This document shows positions 8,379-18,939 of a stretch of 22,549 bases of DNA, one piece after another. Numbering within the stretch: position 1 is the first letter of the stretch; every line of letters begins with the position of its first letter. The position numbers and the translations under genes were made by a program. The stretch spans positions 1-22,549 of the forward strand of contig NZ_JAUNHK010000045.1 of the NCBI RefSeq assembly GCF_030523985.1, given 5' to 3'. Source of the stretch: Deinococcus sp. (GTDB taxonomy: Bacteria > Deinococcota > Deinococci > Deinococcales > Deinococcaceae). Under the pieces are notes generated by a model. That model made no database searches. It saw nothing but the letters and a program-made list of their open reading frames with translations, and had not been told where the DNA came from.

Positions 8379-8740
8379 TGCCCCGGCGCTGGCTGGCTGC
8401 CGACCCCGACCGCTGGCGGACCCGCGCCGTGCGGATGCTGCTGGTGTACGCCGCGCTGTCGCTGACGCTGCTCTCGACCCGCTACGCCACCCGCGAGGTG
8501 CGGCCCGAACTGCTCGATGCCCGGCGGCAGGAAAGCGAACTGACCCAGGAGCGCGACACCCGTGAGCTGCGCGTGCAGTCGCTGCTCTCGGAAACGCAGG
8601 TGCAGAACTGGGCGCTGCGAAACGGCATGATTCGCTTTGCCGAAGCCCCCAAAACCAGCCGCGACCTGGGCAGCCAGACGCTCCCCACCCCGCCACAACC
8701 GCCTGCTGAACGATTGAAGGTGAAGATTCAATGGAACTGA
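8378..8740 (+). CDS. FtsL-like small bitopic division protein
   Basis: This 120-residue protein has a short basic N-terminus, one transmembrane helix (about residues 20-34, MLLVYAALSLTLLS), then a charged helical stretch (VRPELLDARRQESELTQERDTRELRVQSLL) suited to a coiled coil, and a proline-rich C-terminus. Size, topology and position between rsmH and a class B PBP are those of FtsL, which with FtsB and FtsQ activates septal peptidoglycan synthesis. FtsL proteins diverge so far that the sequence alone does not prove it. GGAGG (8366-8370) lies 7 nt before the ATG, and the TGATG overlap with rsmH indicates coupling. Its own stop lies 10 nt inside the next gene. I am fairly sure of the role by context, less so by sequence. 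Confidence 0.72.
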   Translation: MPRRWLAADPDRWRTRAVRMLLVYAALSLTLLSTRYATREVRPELLDARRQESELTQERDTRELRVQSLLSETQVQNWALRNGMIRFAEAPKTSRDLGSQTLPTPPQPPAERLKVKIQWN

Positions 8741-10077
8741 AAATCCGTAACCGCTCCCGCTGGATGCAGGTCATCGCCCTGCTGATGTTTGCCACGCTGG
8801 TGTGGGCTTACGCGCAAATCGAGTGGGGGCCACCCAACACCATTACTCCCCGTCAGGAAGTCGTGCGCGGCAGCGTGCTGGCCGCCGACGGCACCGTACT
8901 CGCCCGCACGCTGGGCAAACAGCGGGTCTACCCCCAGGGCAATCTGGCCGGGCAGGTCATCGGCATGCTGGGCGACTCGGGCGGTCTGGAAGGGATAGAG
9001 CGCACCTACGACGACACCCTCAAGGCGGGTCAGAACGTGCAACTCACCCTCGACCCGGCGGCGCAGGCGATGGCCGAAGCGGCGCTGGCGCGGGGCGTGC
9101 AGAAGCACCGGGCACAGTACGGTGCCCTCGTGATGCTCGAAACCCGTTCGGGCCGCGTGCTGGCCGCCGCCACCTATCCGCCGTTCGACCCCGGCAACTG
9201 GCGCGGCAAGCCGGGCACCCAGGAACGGGTCAAGAACCGTGCCTTCCTGGACGCCTACGAACCCGGCTCGACCATGAAGGCGCTGACCATCGCGGCAGCC
9301 ATCAACGACGGGCTGACCACGCCCGGCACGGTCTACAGCACGCCCATGCAGCGTCATGTCGGCGGGCGCTGGGGCCACAACATCGGGGACGCCGTGGCCC
9401 ATCCCCCCACCCTCACCACCCAGCAGGTGCTGCGCTACTCCTCGAACGTGGGCATGTCGCACATCGTCGAGGGCTTCACCTACCCCAAGCTGCGCGGCTA
9501 CCTCGCGGCCTACGGCTTCGGGCAGAAGGTGGACATGACCGGCGCCGTGACCGCCCAGGGCATCCTGAAACCTGTCGAGAAGTGGAACGACTTGGAGCGG
9601 GCCACCAACTCCTTCGGACAGGGGGTCAGCGGCACGACCCTGCAAGTGGCGGCGGCCTACAACGCCGTAGCAAATGATGGCGTGTACGTCGCGCCGCGCC
9701 TGATTGACGGTGCGCCCGCCGGAGAGCGCCGCGAGGTCGTGGGGGCTGCCGCCGCCCGCTCGGTGCGCGACATGCTCAAGAGCGTGGTGGTCGAGGGCAA
9801 ATTCGCCGCCATTGACGGTTACGACCTGTGCGGCAAGACCGGAACGGCGCAGGTGGCGACGAGCAGCGGCTATTCGGACACCGTATTCAAGAGCACCTAC
9901 GCGGGCTTCTTCCCCTGTGACGCCCCCCGCGTGACCCTGGCGGTCATGGTGCACGGCGCTCAGGGCGAACATCACGGCTCGCAGGTGGCCGCGCCCATCT
10001 TCCGCGAAATCGCGTCGGGGATGCTTTCCGGCTGGGGCACCGCGCCCAACGTGACCACTCCGCCGCCTACCAAATAA
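8731..10077 (+). CDS. Class B penicillin-binding protein (FtsI-like transpeptidase)
   Basis: This is a single-pass membrane transpeptidase that would crosslink septal or lateral peptidoglycan. The 448-residue product has an N-terminal anchor (about residues 10-28) and then a very short pedestal that keeps VVRGSVLAADGTVLA. The transpeptidase domain contains the complete active site: the SxxK nucleophile S180-T-M-K183, the SxN motif S237-S-N239 and the KTG motif K369-T-G371. Its place after the ftsL-like gene points to FtsI (PBP3) rather than the elongation PBP2. It is shorter than E. coli FtsI (588 residues), mainly because the N-terminal domain is reduced. The ATG lies in a 10-nt overlap with the upstream gene, preceded by GAAGGTGA. 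No murE, murF or mraY follows. Confidence 0.92.
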   Translation: MELKIRNRSRWMQVIALLMFATLVWAYAQIEWGPPNTITPRQEVVRGSVLAADGTVLARTLGKQRVYPQGNLAGQVIGMLGDSGGLEGIERTYDDTLKAGQNVQLTLDPAAQAMAEAALARGVQKHRAQYGALVMLETRSGRVLAAATYPPFDPGNWRGKPGTQERVKNRAFLDAYEPGSTMKALTIAAAINDGLTTPGTVYSTPMQRHVGGRWGHNIGDAVAHPPTLTTQQVLRYSSNVGMSHIVEGFTYPKLRGYLAAYGFGQKVDMTGAVTAQGILKPVEKWNDLERATNSFGQGVSGTTLQVAAAYNAVANDGVYVAPRLIDGAPAGERREVVGAAAARSVRDMLKSVVVEGKFAAIDGYDLCGKTGTAQVATSSGYSDTVFKSTYAGFFPCDAPRVTLAVMVHGAQGEHHGSQVAAPIFREIASGMLSGWGTAPNVTTPPPTK

Positions 10078-10107
10078 CCAGCCATCAGGTAACCAACGAA
10101 CGCCCGT

Positions 10108-10136
10108 TTGGTCAGCGATCCGGGGCGGGTTAAAGT
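10108..10136 (+). promoter_or_regulatory. Promoter of the MBL-fold hydrolase gene, leaderless type
   Basis: TTGGTC (10108-10113), a 17-nt spacer and TAAAGT (10131-10136) form the best complete -35/-10 pair in the window. The -10 ends 7 nt before the ATG at 10144, with no Shine-Dalgarno between, so transcription would begin at or next to the start codon. Confidence 0.7.
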
Positions 10137-10143
10137 GGGCAGC

Positions 10144-10986
10144 ATGACCTGGACCATGCGGCGGCAGGTCGGTGAAGCGGAAGTCTTTTCGCTCACCGAC
10201 GGCACTTTTAGACTCGACGGCGGCGCGATGTTCGGCACGGTTCCCCGCGTGCTGTGGGAAAAAGTCGCGCCCCCCGACGAGGACAACCGGATCCTGATGC
10301 GGATCAACCCGCTTCTCATCAAGCTCGGCGGCAAGACGGTGCTGGTCGAAACGGGCATGTGGGACCGGGGCGGCGAGAAGTTCGAGCAGATGTACGCCCT
10401 GGAGCGTGACGAAACCGTGTTCCGGGGCCTGCGTGACGCGGGGGTGGAACCCGGCGACGTGGACATCGTCATCAACACCCACCTGCACTTCGACCACTGC
10501 GGGCGCAACACCGGCCTGACCGGAGAGCCGACCTTTCCCAATGCCCGCTACGTGGTGCAAAAGCAGGAATGGCACGACGCCACCCACACCCACGAACGCA
10601 GCCGGGCGAGTTACATCCCCGACACCTTCATGCCCATCCACGAGGCGGGCCTGTTTGACCTTGTGGACGGCGAAACCGAGCTGCTGCCGGGGCTGAGCGT
10701 GCTGCCGCTGCCGGGCCACAACCTGGGACAGCAGGGCGTGGTGCTGCGCTCGGGCGGGGAGACCCTGGTCTACACTGCCGATCTGGTCCCCACCACCGCC
10801 CACGCGCCCTACCCCTACGTGATGGGCTACGACCTGTACCCCGTCACCTGCCTCGAACACCGCAAGAAGTACCTGCCGCAGTGGTTCGAGGAAAATGCCC
10901 TGATCTGCACGCCGCATGACCCCAAGGTGGCCTTTGCCCGCCTGCACGAGACGAAGCGGGGATTCGAGCTGAAGGCGGATGGCTGA
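10144..10986 (+). CDS. MBL-fold metallo-hydrolase
   Basis: This 280-residue cytoplasmic hydrolase has the metallo-beta-lactamase fold. It shows the dinuclear-metal motif HxHxDH in NTHLHFDHCGRN, the second-sphere His in LPLPGHNLGQQ, the bridging Asp in LVYTADLVPTTAHA, and a final metal-site His in CTPHDP. The long insertion with HDATHTHERSRASY between motifs resembles the N-acyl-homoserine lactonase/YtnP-like subgroup of the superfamily, but the substrate cannot be told from sequence alone. ATG 10144 is selected because of the promoter immediately upstream; the in-frame TTG at 10108 coincides with the -35 box. It follows the PBP by 66 nt but has its own promoter, and it converges on secDF with a shared terminator. 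Confidence 0.9.
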   Translation: MTWTMRRQVGEAEVFSLTDGTFRLDGGAMFGTVPRVLWEKVAPPDEDNRILMRINPLLIKLGGKTVLVETGMWDRGGEKFEQMYALERDETVFRGLRDAGVEPGDVDIVINTHLHFDHCGRNTGLTGEPTFPNARYVVQKQEWHDATHTHERSRASYIPDTFMPIHEAGLFDLVDGETELLPGLSVLPLPGHNLGQQGVVLRSGGETLVYTADLVPTTAHAPYPYVMGYDLYPVTCLEHRKKYLPQWFEENALICTPHDPKVAFARLHETKRGFELKADG

Positions 10987-11092
10987 GGGCTTGTTGCGGA
11001 TAGCCGATGGCCGATGGCAAAAGGCACCCCCGCCGAGTGATATGGCGGGGGGTGCTTTTTTTGCTTTCAGCTATCGGCTATTCGCCATCCGC
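10975..11092. repeat. Nested inverted repeat between the MBL hydrolase and secDF
   Basis: Three layers of inverted symmetry surround one centre. The outer arms are GCGGATGGC (10975-10983) and GCCATCCGC (11084-11092). The middle arms are ATAGCCGAT (11000-11008) and ATCGGCTAT (11073-11081). The inner arms are the GC-rich terminator stem at 11024-11055. Outer and middle arms contain short GGATRGC/CGATGGC-like words that also recur in tandem. This looks like a small dispersed intergenic repeat built around a terminator rather than a plain terminator. Confidence 0.6.
11019..11062. terminator. Bidirectional intrinsic terminator (MBL hydrolase / secDF)
   Basis: GCACCCCCGCC (11024-11034) pairs with GGCGGGGGGTGC (11044-11055) with one bulged G and a 9-nt loop. 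T7 follows at 11056-11062 for the plus strand. AAAA at 11019-11022 supplies a shorter U-tract for the minus strand. Confidence 0.9.
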
Positions 11093-11094
11093 TC

Positions 11095-13395
<2,301 letters not shown>

Positions 13396-13556
13396 GCAAA
13401 CTCCGTTGGGGGGAAGGGGGGAGGGTAAAGGGATGAGGGTCTAGGGCACTCGACATAAGAAATGTTTCGCGGTTTGACTCTCTCTCCTTGCGAAAGCTTG
13501 GCGTGACTGGCGAAGCAGCCAGGCCAGCTCTTTCCTGGGCAAAATGCTCTCAACGC

Positions 13557-13919
13557 TCAGCCCTCAAGCTGCCAGCGCCCTAGCATCGCCAGCAGGGGAC
13601 GCCAGCAGGGAGCCTGCCACTGGGCCGCTTGCCACAGTGTCAGCGGACGCGCCCGCGCCAGCCACAGCGGTTCGGGGGGCGGCGCGGCGGGCAGCGGCAC
13701 ACTGGGCGCAGGCTGCGGCGCGGGGCGCAGTTCGGGGAGTGGTGGGGTCAGGCTGCCCGCCGTCAGGCGCGGCGGAACTTCGGGCGCGGGGGTAGGCGCA
13801 CCCAGCCACACCGCCAGAAAGGAAAGCAGCGCGGCCAGCCCCGGCCAGGCCAACGCCAAGCGCCCCGCTGCGGGCCACCGAAAGGCGGGCAGGAGCGGGG
13901 CGCGGCGAGGGGGCTTCAC
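13557..13919 (-). CDS. Small proline-rich membrane-anchored protein, unknown
   Basis: I do not recognise a family. The 120-residue ORF starts at a GTG (13919) and has a basic N-terminus (KPPRRAP). A hydrophobic segment lies around residues 22-40 (LALAWPGLAALLSFLAVWLG), followed by a proline-rich linker (APTPAPEVPP, PPLPELRPAPQPAP) and a C-terminus with several Trp residues (LWLARARPLTLWQAAQWQAPCW). A competing plus-strand frame covers the same bases, so coding status is not certain. The membrane helix next to a basic start, the sequence of genes all reading leftwards, and a TAAGCT at -10-like distance (9 nt before GTG) favour this strand. It lies 161 nt upstream of secDF. The stretch 13396-13556 holds no ORF I would call, only the secDF ribosome binding site. 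Confidence 0.5.
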   Translation of the reverse strand: MKPPRRAPLLPAFRWPAAGRLALAWPGLAALLSFLAVWLGAPTPAPEVPPRLTAGSLTPPLPELRPAPQPAPSVPLPAAPPPEPLWLARARPLTLWQAAQWQAPCWRPLLAMLGRWQLEG

Positions 13920-13996
13920 AAGTAGGTCAGCTTATCAGACCGGGGCTGACGATTCCGAAGGGGTGCGGGTGTGGAAGGTGAGAAACAGGCTGGGCC

Positions 13997-14917
13997 TCAG
14001 CGCACGGTCAGCGGCTCGTAGGCCGTCTTGACTGTGCCGTTGGCGAAAGTCAGTTTGGCGATGGTGTTGAGGCTGATGACGCGGCGGCCCGGCACGCTCT
14101 TGATGGCGAGGCTGAGGTTGGCGCTCACCGTGCGGCCCTGCTGCGTCACGCGGGGGTCGAGCGGCTGCTGCGCCCGGCCCGGCCACCAGTATTCCTTTTC
14201 GGGCAGGATTTTCTTGACGTACTGACCGTCTTGGACATACTCGATTTCGTACTGGAACTCGGCCCGCACGACCTGCGAGGCCGCGCCCTTGGTGGTGATG
14301 ACTAGAGTGCAGCGGGCGGGCTTGCCGGTGGGCAGATACTCGCTGGGGCTGCCGTTCACGTTGCAACCCGTAAACGCCCAGGTGTTGAGCTTGGTGGGGC
14401 CAGTGGTCGGTACACTGGCGGGCGCAGTGCGGGCCAGATAGTTGCGGTCGGCCTCGATGACGAAGCGGGTGTAGGCTTCGTCCCAGTCGCAGTAGATGCG
14501 CCGGGTGCGCTCGTCGGGGGCGTCCGCCATGATGCGGTAGGTCGCGCCGTTGAGGGTGTAGCAGGCATCCAGGCGGCCCGCGTTGGACACGAAGCCCAGC
14601 GCCAGCTTTTGCACGTCGCCGAAGGTCTTGCGGTCCAGGTCGATATTCACGTCGTCGTTGTCGGAGAGCAGGCTCACTTCCGTCACGCGGCTGCCCGGTT
14701 CGCTCGACTCGCGCTGCACCAGCAGCATCTGGCTGCCCGGCACGTTCAGGTCATACAGCCACTCGCGCCCGCTGTTGTCCAGCAGCGTGCATTTGTACTG
14801 CTGGCAAAAGGCGCTGGTGCTGACCGACTGCGAAGTGCCCAGAATCCCCGCCGAGCCCGCCGTGCCCAGTCCTGCCGCCAAGCTCAGGGTCGCTCCCCAC
14901 CTTGCAAAGTGTCTCAT
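13997..14917 (-). CDS. Secreted six-cysteine protein of unknown function
   Basis: This 306-residue protein has a typical export signal (MRHFARWGATLSLAAGLGTAGSAG, cleavage likely near residue 23). No family is recognised. The mature part is rich in beta-strand-like sequence. It has exactly six cysteines at 38, 43, 119, 143, 185 and 203, an even number that suits disulfides outside the cytoplasm, with the pair C38/C43 spaced CQQYKC. The middle region holds DVNIDLDRKTFGDVQKLALGF and a CDWDEAYTRFVIEADRNY segment. The last third looks like an Ig- or transthyretin-like strand pattern. The ATG lies 3 nt after the uvsE stop codon (TGA AGC ATG), so it is probably co-translated with uvsE. A TAGAAT inside the uvsE tail, 5 nt before the ATG, could also start a leaderless message. 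Confidence 0.8.
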   Translation of the reverse strand: MRHFARWGATLSLAAGLGTAGSAGILGTSQSVSTSAFCQQYKCTLLDNSGREWLYDLNVPGSQMLLVQRESSEPGSRVTEVSLLSDNDDVNIDLDRKTFGDVQKLALGFVSNAGRLDACYTLNGATYRIMADAPDERTRRIYCDWDEAYTRFVIEADRNYLARTAPASVPTTGPTKLNTWAFTGCNVNGSPSEYLPTGKPARCTLVITTKGAASQVVRAEFQYEIEYVQDGQYVKKILPEKEYWWPGRAQQPLDPRVTQQGRTVSANLSLAIKSVPGRRVISLNTIAKLTFANGTVKTAYEPLTVR

Positions 14918-14920
14918 GCT

Positions 14921-15861
<941 letters not shown>

Positions 15862-15865
<4 letters not shown>

Positions 15866-16035
15866 GCCTGTTCTTCCCGGCGGCAGCGTTCCGAGCAGTA
15901 TTTGACCTGTTCCCAGTCCCGCTCCCACTTTTTGCGCCAGCTGAAGGGCAGGCCGCAGCGGGCACAGATTTTGCTGGGTCGCTGGCTGGGGGGCCGCCCG
16001 CCGCCGAAGGTCTTGCCTGGGTTCGATTTCGCCAC
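15862..16035 (-). CDS. DUF2256 Cys-rich mini-protein upstream of uvsE
   Basis: This 57-residue ORF begins GTG at 16035 and ends TGA at 15862. It reads VAKSNPGKTFGGGRPP, then KICARCGLPFSWRKKWERD, then WEQVKYCSERCRREEQA. The C24xxC27 and C47xxxC51 pairs, the FxWRKKW core and the YCSERCR tail match the DUF2256 family almost residue for residue. The four cysteines suggest a bound zinc ion. The function is not established. From memory, DUF2256 genes are often found beside photolyase/cryptochrome genes in other bacteria; I could not verify this here. Overlap with uvsE (GTGA) means the two are translated together. A CACACT six nt before the GTG is a degenerate version of the leaderless -10 seen elsewhere. 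Confidence 0.85.
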
Positions 16036-16084
16036 CCGCCCAGTGTGCCGCGTGACGGCAAAAGGGGCTGTGGGAGGGGTTACG

Positions 16085-16110
16085 GAGAGGGGAAGAGGTT
16101 GGCCCCTCTC
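16085..16110 (-). terminator. Hairpin downstream of the DAHP synthase gene
   Basis: GAGAGGGG (16085-16092) and CCCCTCTC (16103-16110) form a perfect 8-bp stem with a 10-nt loop, 64 nt beyond the DAHP synthase stop. No U-tract follows on the minus strand, so it may be a weak or processed 3' end rather than a true intrinsic terminator. Confidence 0.3.
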
Positions 16111-16173
16111 TCTTCACTCGGCAAATTCAGACACACGGCGGTTTGACCGTCTAACGGTGAGACAGTTCGCCTC

Positions 16174-17238
<1,065 letters not shown>

Positions 17239-17266
17239 GGCAGACTTCCTTTGTCGGGGACGGGAG

Positions 17267-17310
17267 AGAAAGAAAAAGCCCGGCGTGCCTCTGAGGGGGC
17301 GACACCGGGC
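17267..17310 (-). terminator. Attenuator terminator in the DAHP synthase leader
   Basis: On the minus strand GCCCGG (17310-17305) pairs with CCGGGC (17283-17278). The stem continues inwards through TGT-GCC against GGC-ACG with one wobble pair and one bulged C, giving about 12 bp and a small loop (CCCTCAGA). It is followed directly by TTTTTCTTTCT. This is a complete intrinsic terminator located between the leader ORF and the structural gene, about 40 nt before the ATG, where only an attenuator would be useful. Confidence 0.85.
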
Positions 17311-17342
17311 GGCGAAAAAGCGGCAAAAAGCTAGGCCCGGTG
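17278..17342 (-). promoter_or_regulatory. Mutually exclusive RNA structures of a ribosome-mediated attenuator
   Basis: Segment A, CACCGGGC (17342-17335), is the end of the leader ORF (Val-His-Arg-Ala codons). Segment B, GCCCGGTG (17310-17303), is its perfect 8-nt complement, 24 nt downstream. Segment C (17283-17278) pairs with the same B bases to make the terminator. A:B and B:C cannot coexist. A ribosome that finishes the leader covers A and lets the terminator form. One that stalls on the aromatic codons leaves A free to make the antiterminator. The structures are read directly from sequence; the mechanism is inferred. Confidence 0.8.
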
Positions 17343-17387
17343 AACTCCGAACCAATAAAAATAGGCGAACGCTGGCCTTGCCGTCAT
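17331..17387 (-). CDS. Aromatic-rich leader peptide of the DAHP synthase gene
   Basis: This 18-codon ORF starts with ATG at 17387 and ends with TAG at 17331. It encodes MTARPAFAYFYWFGVHRA. Residues 7-13 are F-A-Y-F-Y-W-F: three Phe, two Tyr and one Trp, six aromatics in seven positions. The Tyr codons are both TAT and one Phe codon is TTT, AT-rich choices in a GC-rich genome. The DAHP synthase gene feeds exactly these three amino acids. A TACACT -10 ends 7 nt before the ATG, so the leader would be translated from the very 5' end of the mRNA. The ORF is followed by a terminator that its own 3' end can disrupt. A chance ORF of this kind in this place is unlikely. Confidence 0.85.
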   Translation of the reverse strand: MTARPAFAYFYWFGVHRA

Positions 17388-17394
17388 GCCGGGC

Positions 17395-17400
17395 AGTGTA
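17395..17400 (-). promoter_or_regulatory. -10 element of the aro leader/DAHP synthase operon
   Basis: On the minus strand TACACT ends 7 nt before the leader peptide ATG (17387). The expected transcript starts at or beside that ATG. No good -35 is seen. Confidence 0.6.
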
Positions 17401-17475
17401 GCCCCCGGTGCCATGCTGGGGGGCGCAGGCGTCTAGAGTGTCTCCGCTGCCGGAACTTGCAGGCCACCCGGCGCG

Positions 17476-17481
17476 TACTCT
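17476..17481 (+). promoter_or_regulatory. -10 element of the Ser/Pro-rich secreted protein gene
   Basis: TACTCT ends 6 nt before the ATG at 17488, and no Shine-Dalgarno is present. This promoter is divergent from that of the aro leader, about 75 bp away. Confidence 0.55.
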
Positions 17482-17487
17482 GGGGCA

Positions 17488-18222
17488 ATGAAACGCACCC
17501 TGGTTCTTGTCCTGACGGGCCTCGCTCTGGTGGGGGGGCACGCCGACGCGGCCCGGCGCAGCAGCGGCGGGGGCTTTGGCGGCAGCCGCAGCTCGGGCAG
17601 TTCTTCGCGCCCGCCCAGTTACCGTGCACCCAGCACGCCCACCTACCGCGTGCCCTCGACTCCGCGCCCTCCGGCCAATTCGGCGGGCCGCAGCCCCTAC
17701 ACCGCGCCCGGCACGGCCCCCAGCACGCGCACCCCCAGCACGACCCAGCGCACCACCCTGCCCTCCAACGCGGCGGTGGCCCAGAGTGCGGCGAACAAGG
17801 CAGCGGCGGCCCGCGTGACCAGCACGCAACTCGGCGGCTGGAAAAACGTGAAGCTGCCCGCCGGGGTGCCGCGCCGCGCCATCACCTACAGCGCCACGCC
17901 CAGCAGTCAGTACCAGTACCAGCTTCAGCCGGGGCGCTACTACCCCTACCCGCAGAGTTATTATCGTCAGAACGGCATCGGCTACGACATCCTCAAGTAC
18001 GCCCTGATCTTCACGGCGGTCAGCAGCGTCGCCGACGCGCTCGACGGGCCGGACGTGGTCGTCAACAATGTCAACAACGGCAATTTCGGCAACGAATTGG
18101 AGGGCGTCACCTACAACAACCCGGTGACGCCCGCGCCCGCTGGCCCCAACCTGTGGACGTACGTGGGAGTCGGCTTTCTGGCGGCGGCGGCAGGTTGGTT
18201 TCTGCTGGGACGCCGCCGCTGA
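17488..18222 (+). CDS. Secreted Ser/Pro/Thr-rich protein with C-terminal membrane helix, unknown
   Basis: I do not recognise a family. The 244-residue protein has a signal peptide (MKRTLVLVLTGLALVGGHADA, cleavage near residue 21). A low-complexity region (about 22-90) is rich in Ser, Gly, Pro and Thr, with repeated PSTPxxR(V)PSTPRPP and TPSTTQRTT units. A more ordered part (about 105-200) contains LGGWKNVKLPAGVPRRAI and a tyrosine-rich stretch (YQYQLQPGRYYPYPQSYY). A terminal hydrophobic helix (VGVGFLAAAAGWFLLG) ends in RRR, a stop-transfer pattern that would tether it to the membrane. No LPxTG-type sorting motif is present. Its stop overlaps the cyclo-ligase start by one base (TGATG), so the two are co-transcribed although their functions have no evident link. 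Confidence 0.82.
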   Translation: MKRTLVLVLTGLALVGGHADAARRSSGGGFGGSRSSGSSSRPPSYRAPSTPTYRVPSTPRPPANSAGRSPYTAPGTAPSTRTPSTTQRTTLPSNAAVAQSAANKAAAARVTSTQLGGWKNVKLPAGVPRRAITYSATPSSQYQYQLQPGRYYPYPQSYYRQNGIGYDILKYALIFTAVSSVADALDGPDVVVNNVNNGNFGNELEGVTYNNPVTPAPAGPNLWTYVGVGFLAAAAGWFLLGRRR

Positions 18223-18767
18223 TGCTGCGGCCCGACGCTTCCAAGGCCGAGTGGCGCGAGTGGGCTTTTGCCGTCCGCAAAGACCTGCCCGACCATTCAC
18301 AGGCTGTCACTGGGCACCTTCGCGCCTTCTTGCGACAGCAGGGTGCACGGCGGGTACTCGCCTATCACGCGCTGGGCGGCGAACCGGACGTGTCGGGGCT
18401 GCGAAGCGACTTTGAGCTGCTGACCACCCGCACCCGCTTCAAGCCCGAGCGCCACCTCACCCTCCACCCCTACGAGACGGCCACCGAGGTCAGCCGCGCC
18501 GGATACCTGCAACCGCCCAAGGACGCGCCGCAGGTCGCGCTGAACACGGTGGACGCCGTGTTGCTGCCGGGGCTGGCCTACGACCTGCGCGGCGTGCGCC
18601 TGGGCTACGGTGGGGGTTTTTACGACCGCCTGCTGCCCGGTTTCGCGGGCCTGAAAGTCGGTGTGGTGTACGCGCCCTTACTGGTGCCCGCGCTGCCCGG
18701 TGAAGCCCACGACGTGCGGGCGGACTGGGTGGCGACGGAAAGAGGAGTGGTGGCGAGCGGCGACTGA
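18222..18767 (+). CDS. 5-formyltetrahydrofolate cyclo-ligase
   Basis: This enzyme converts 5-formyl-THF to 5,10-methenyl-THF using ATP. It rescues a dead-end folate that is formed as a side product of serine hydroxymethyltransferase and that inhibits glycine and serine one-carbon enzymes. The 181-residue product starts LRPDASKAEWREWAFAVRKDLP, with basic residues for the ATP phosphates. It contains VLAYHALGGEPDV, then NTVDAVLLPGLAYDLRGVRLGYGGGFYDRLLP, the family signature with the GYGGGFYDR loop. The ATG at 18222 overlaps the preceding stop codon. Length fits the family. It precedes the glycine cleavage genes by under 2 kb, so the folate theme of the region is real, but there is no evidence of a shared transcript. 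Confidence 0.93.
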   Translation: MLRPDASKAEWREWAFAVRKDLPDHSQAVTGHLRAFLRQQGARRVLAYHALGGEPDVSGLRSDFELLTTRTRFKPERHLTLHPYETATEVSRAGYLQPPKDAPQVALNTVDAVLLPGLAYDLRGVRLGYGGGFYDRLLPGFAGLKVGVVYAPLLVPALPGEAHDVRADWVATERGVVASGD

Positions 18768-18851
18768 GCGGCCCTGCGGACTTCTATGGGGCGACCTTTG
18801 TGGAAAGCCTGAGGCTTCTCCCACACGGCGCACGGCGCGGGCAGGAAGCTC

Positions 18852-18857
18852 TAGACT
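18852..18857 (+). promoter_or_regulatory. Candidate -10 for the DUF4394 lipoprotein gene
   Basis: TAGACT lies about 80 nt before the ATG at 18940. The 172-nt spacer 18768-18939 otherwise holds a small 5-bp hairpin (AAGCC TGA GGCTT) and no ORF I would call. Because this gene does have a good ribosome binding site, a leadered transcript is expected. No -35 was found. Confidence 0.35.
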
Positions 18858-18939
18858 GCATGCCTGCATCAATTGAACGCGGAAGCGGGGCGTCGGTGAA
18901 CGACCTGCGCTCTCCTGCCGTTCCCCCGGAGGTCCACCC

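Noticed and set aside
8728..10947. Very long open frame (739 codons) on the minus strand
   Set aside because: It is antisense to the PBP and MBL hydrolase genes, is rich in His/Gly/Val/Gln with no domain, and is a typical by-product of GC-rich third codon positions.
15866..16117. N-terminal extension of UvsE upstream of GTG 15865
   Set aside because: The extra 84 codons read the DUF2256 gene in another frame; UvsE homology begins at NLGLVCLT just after the GTG.
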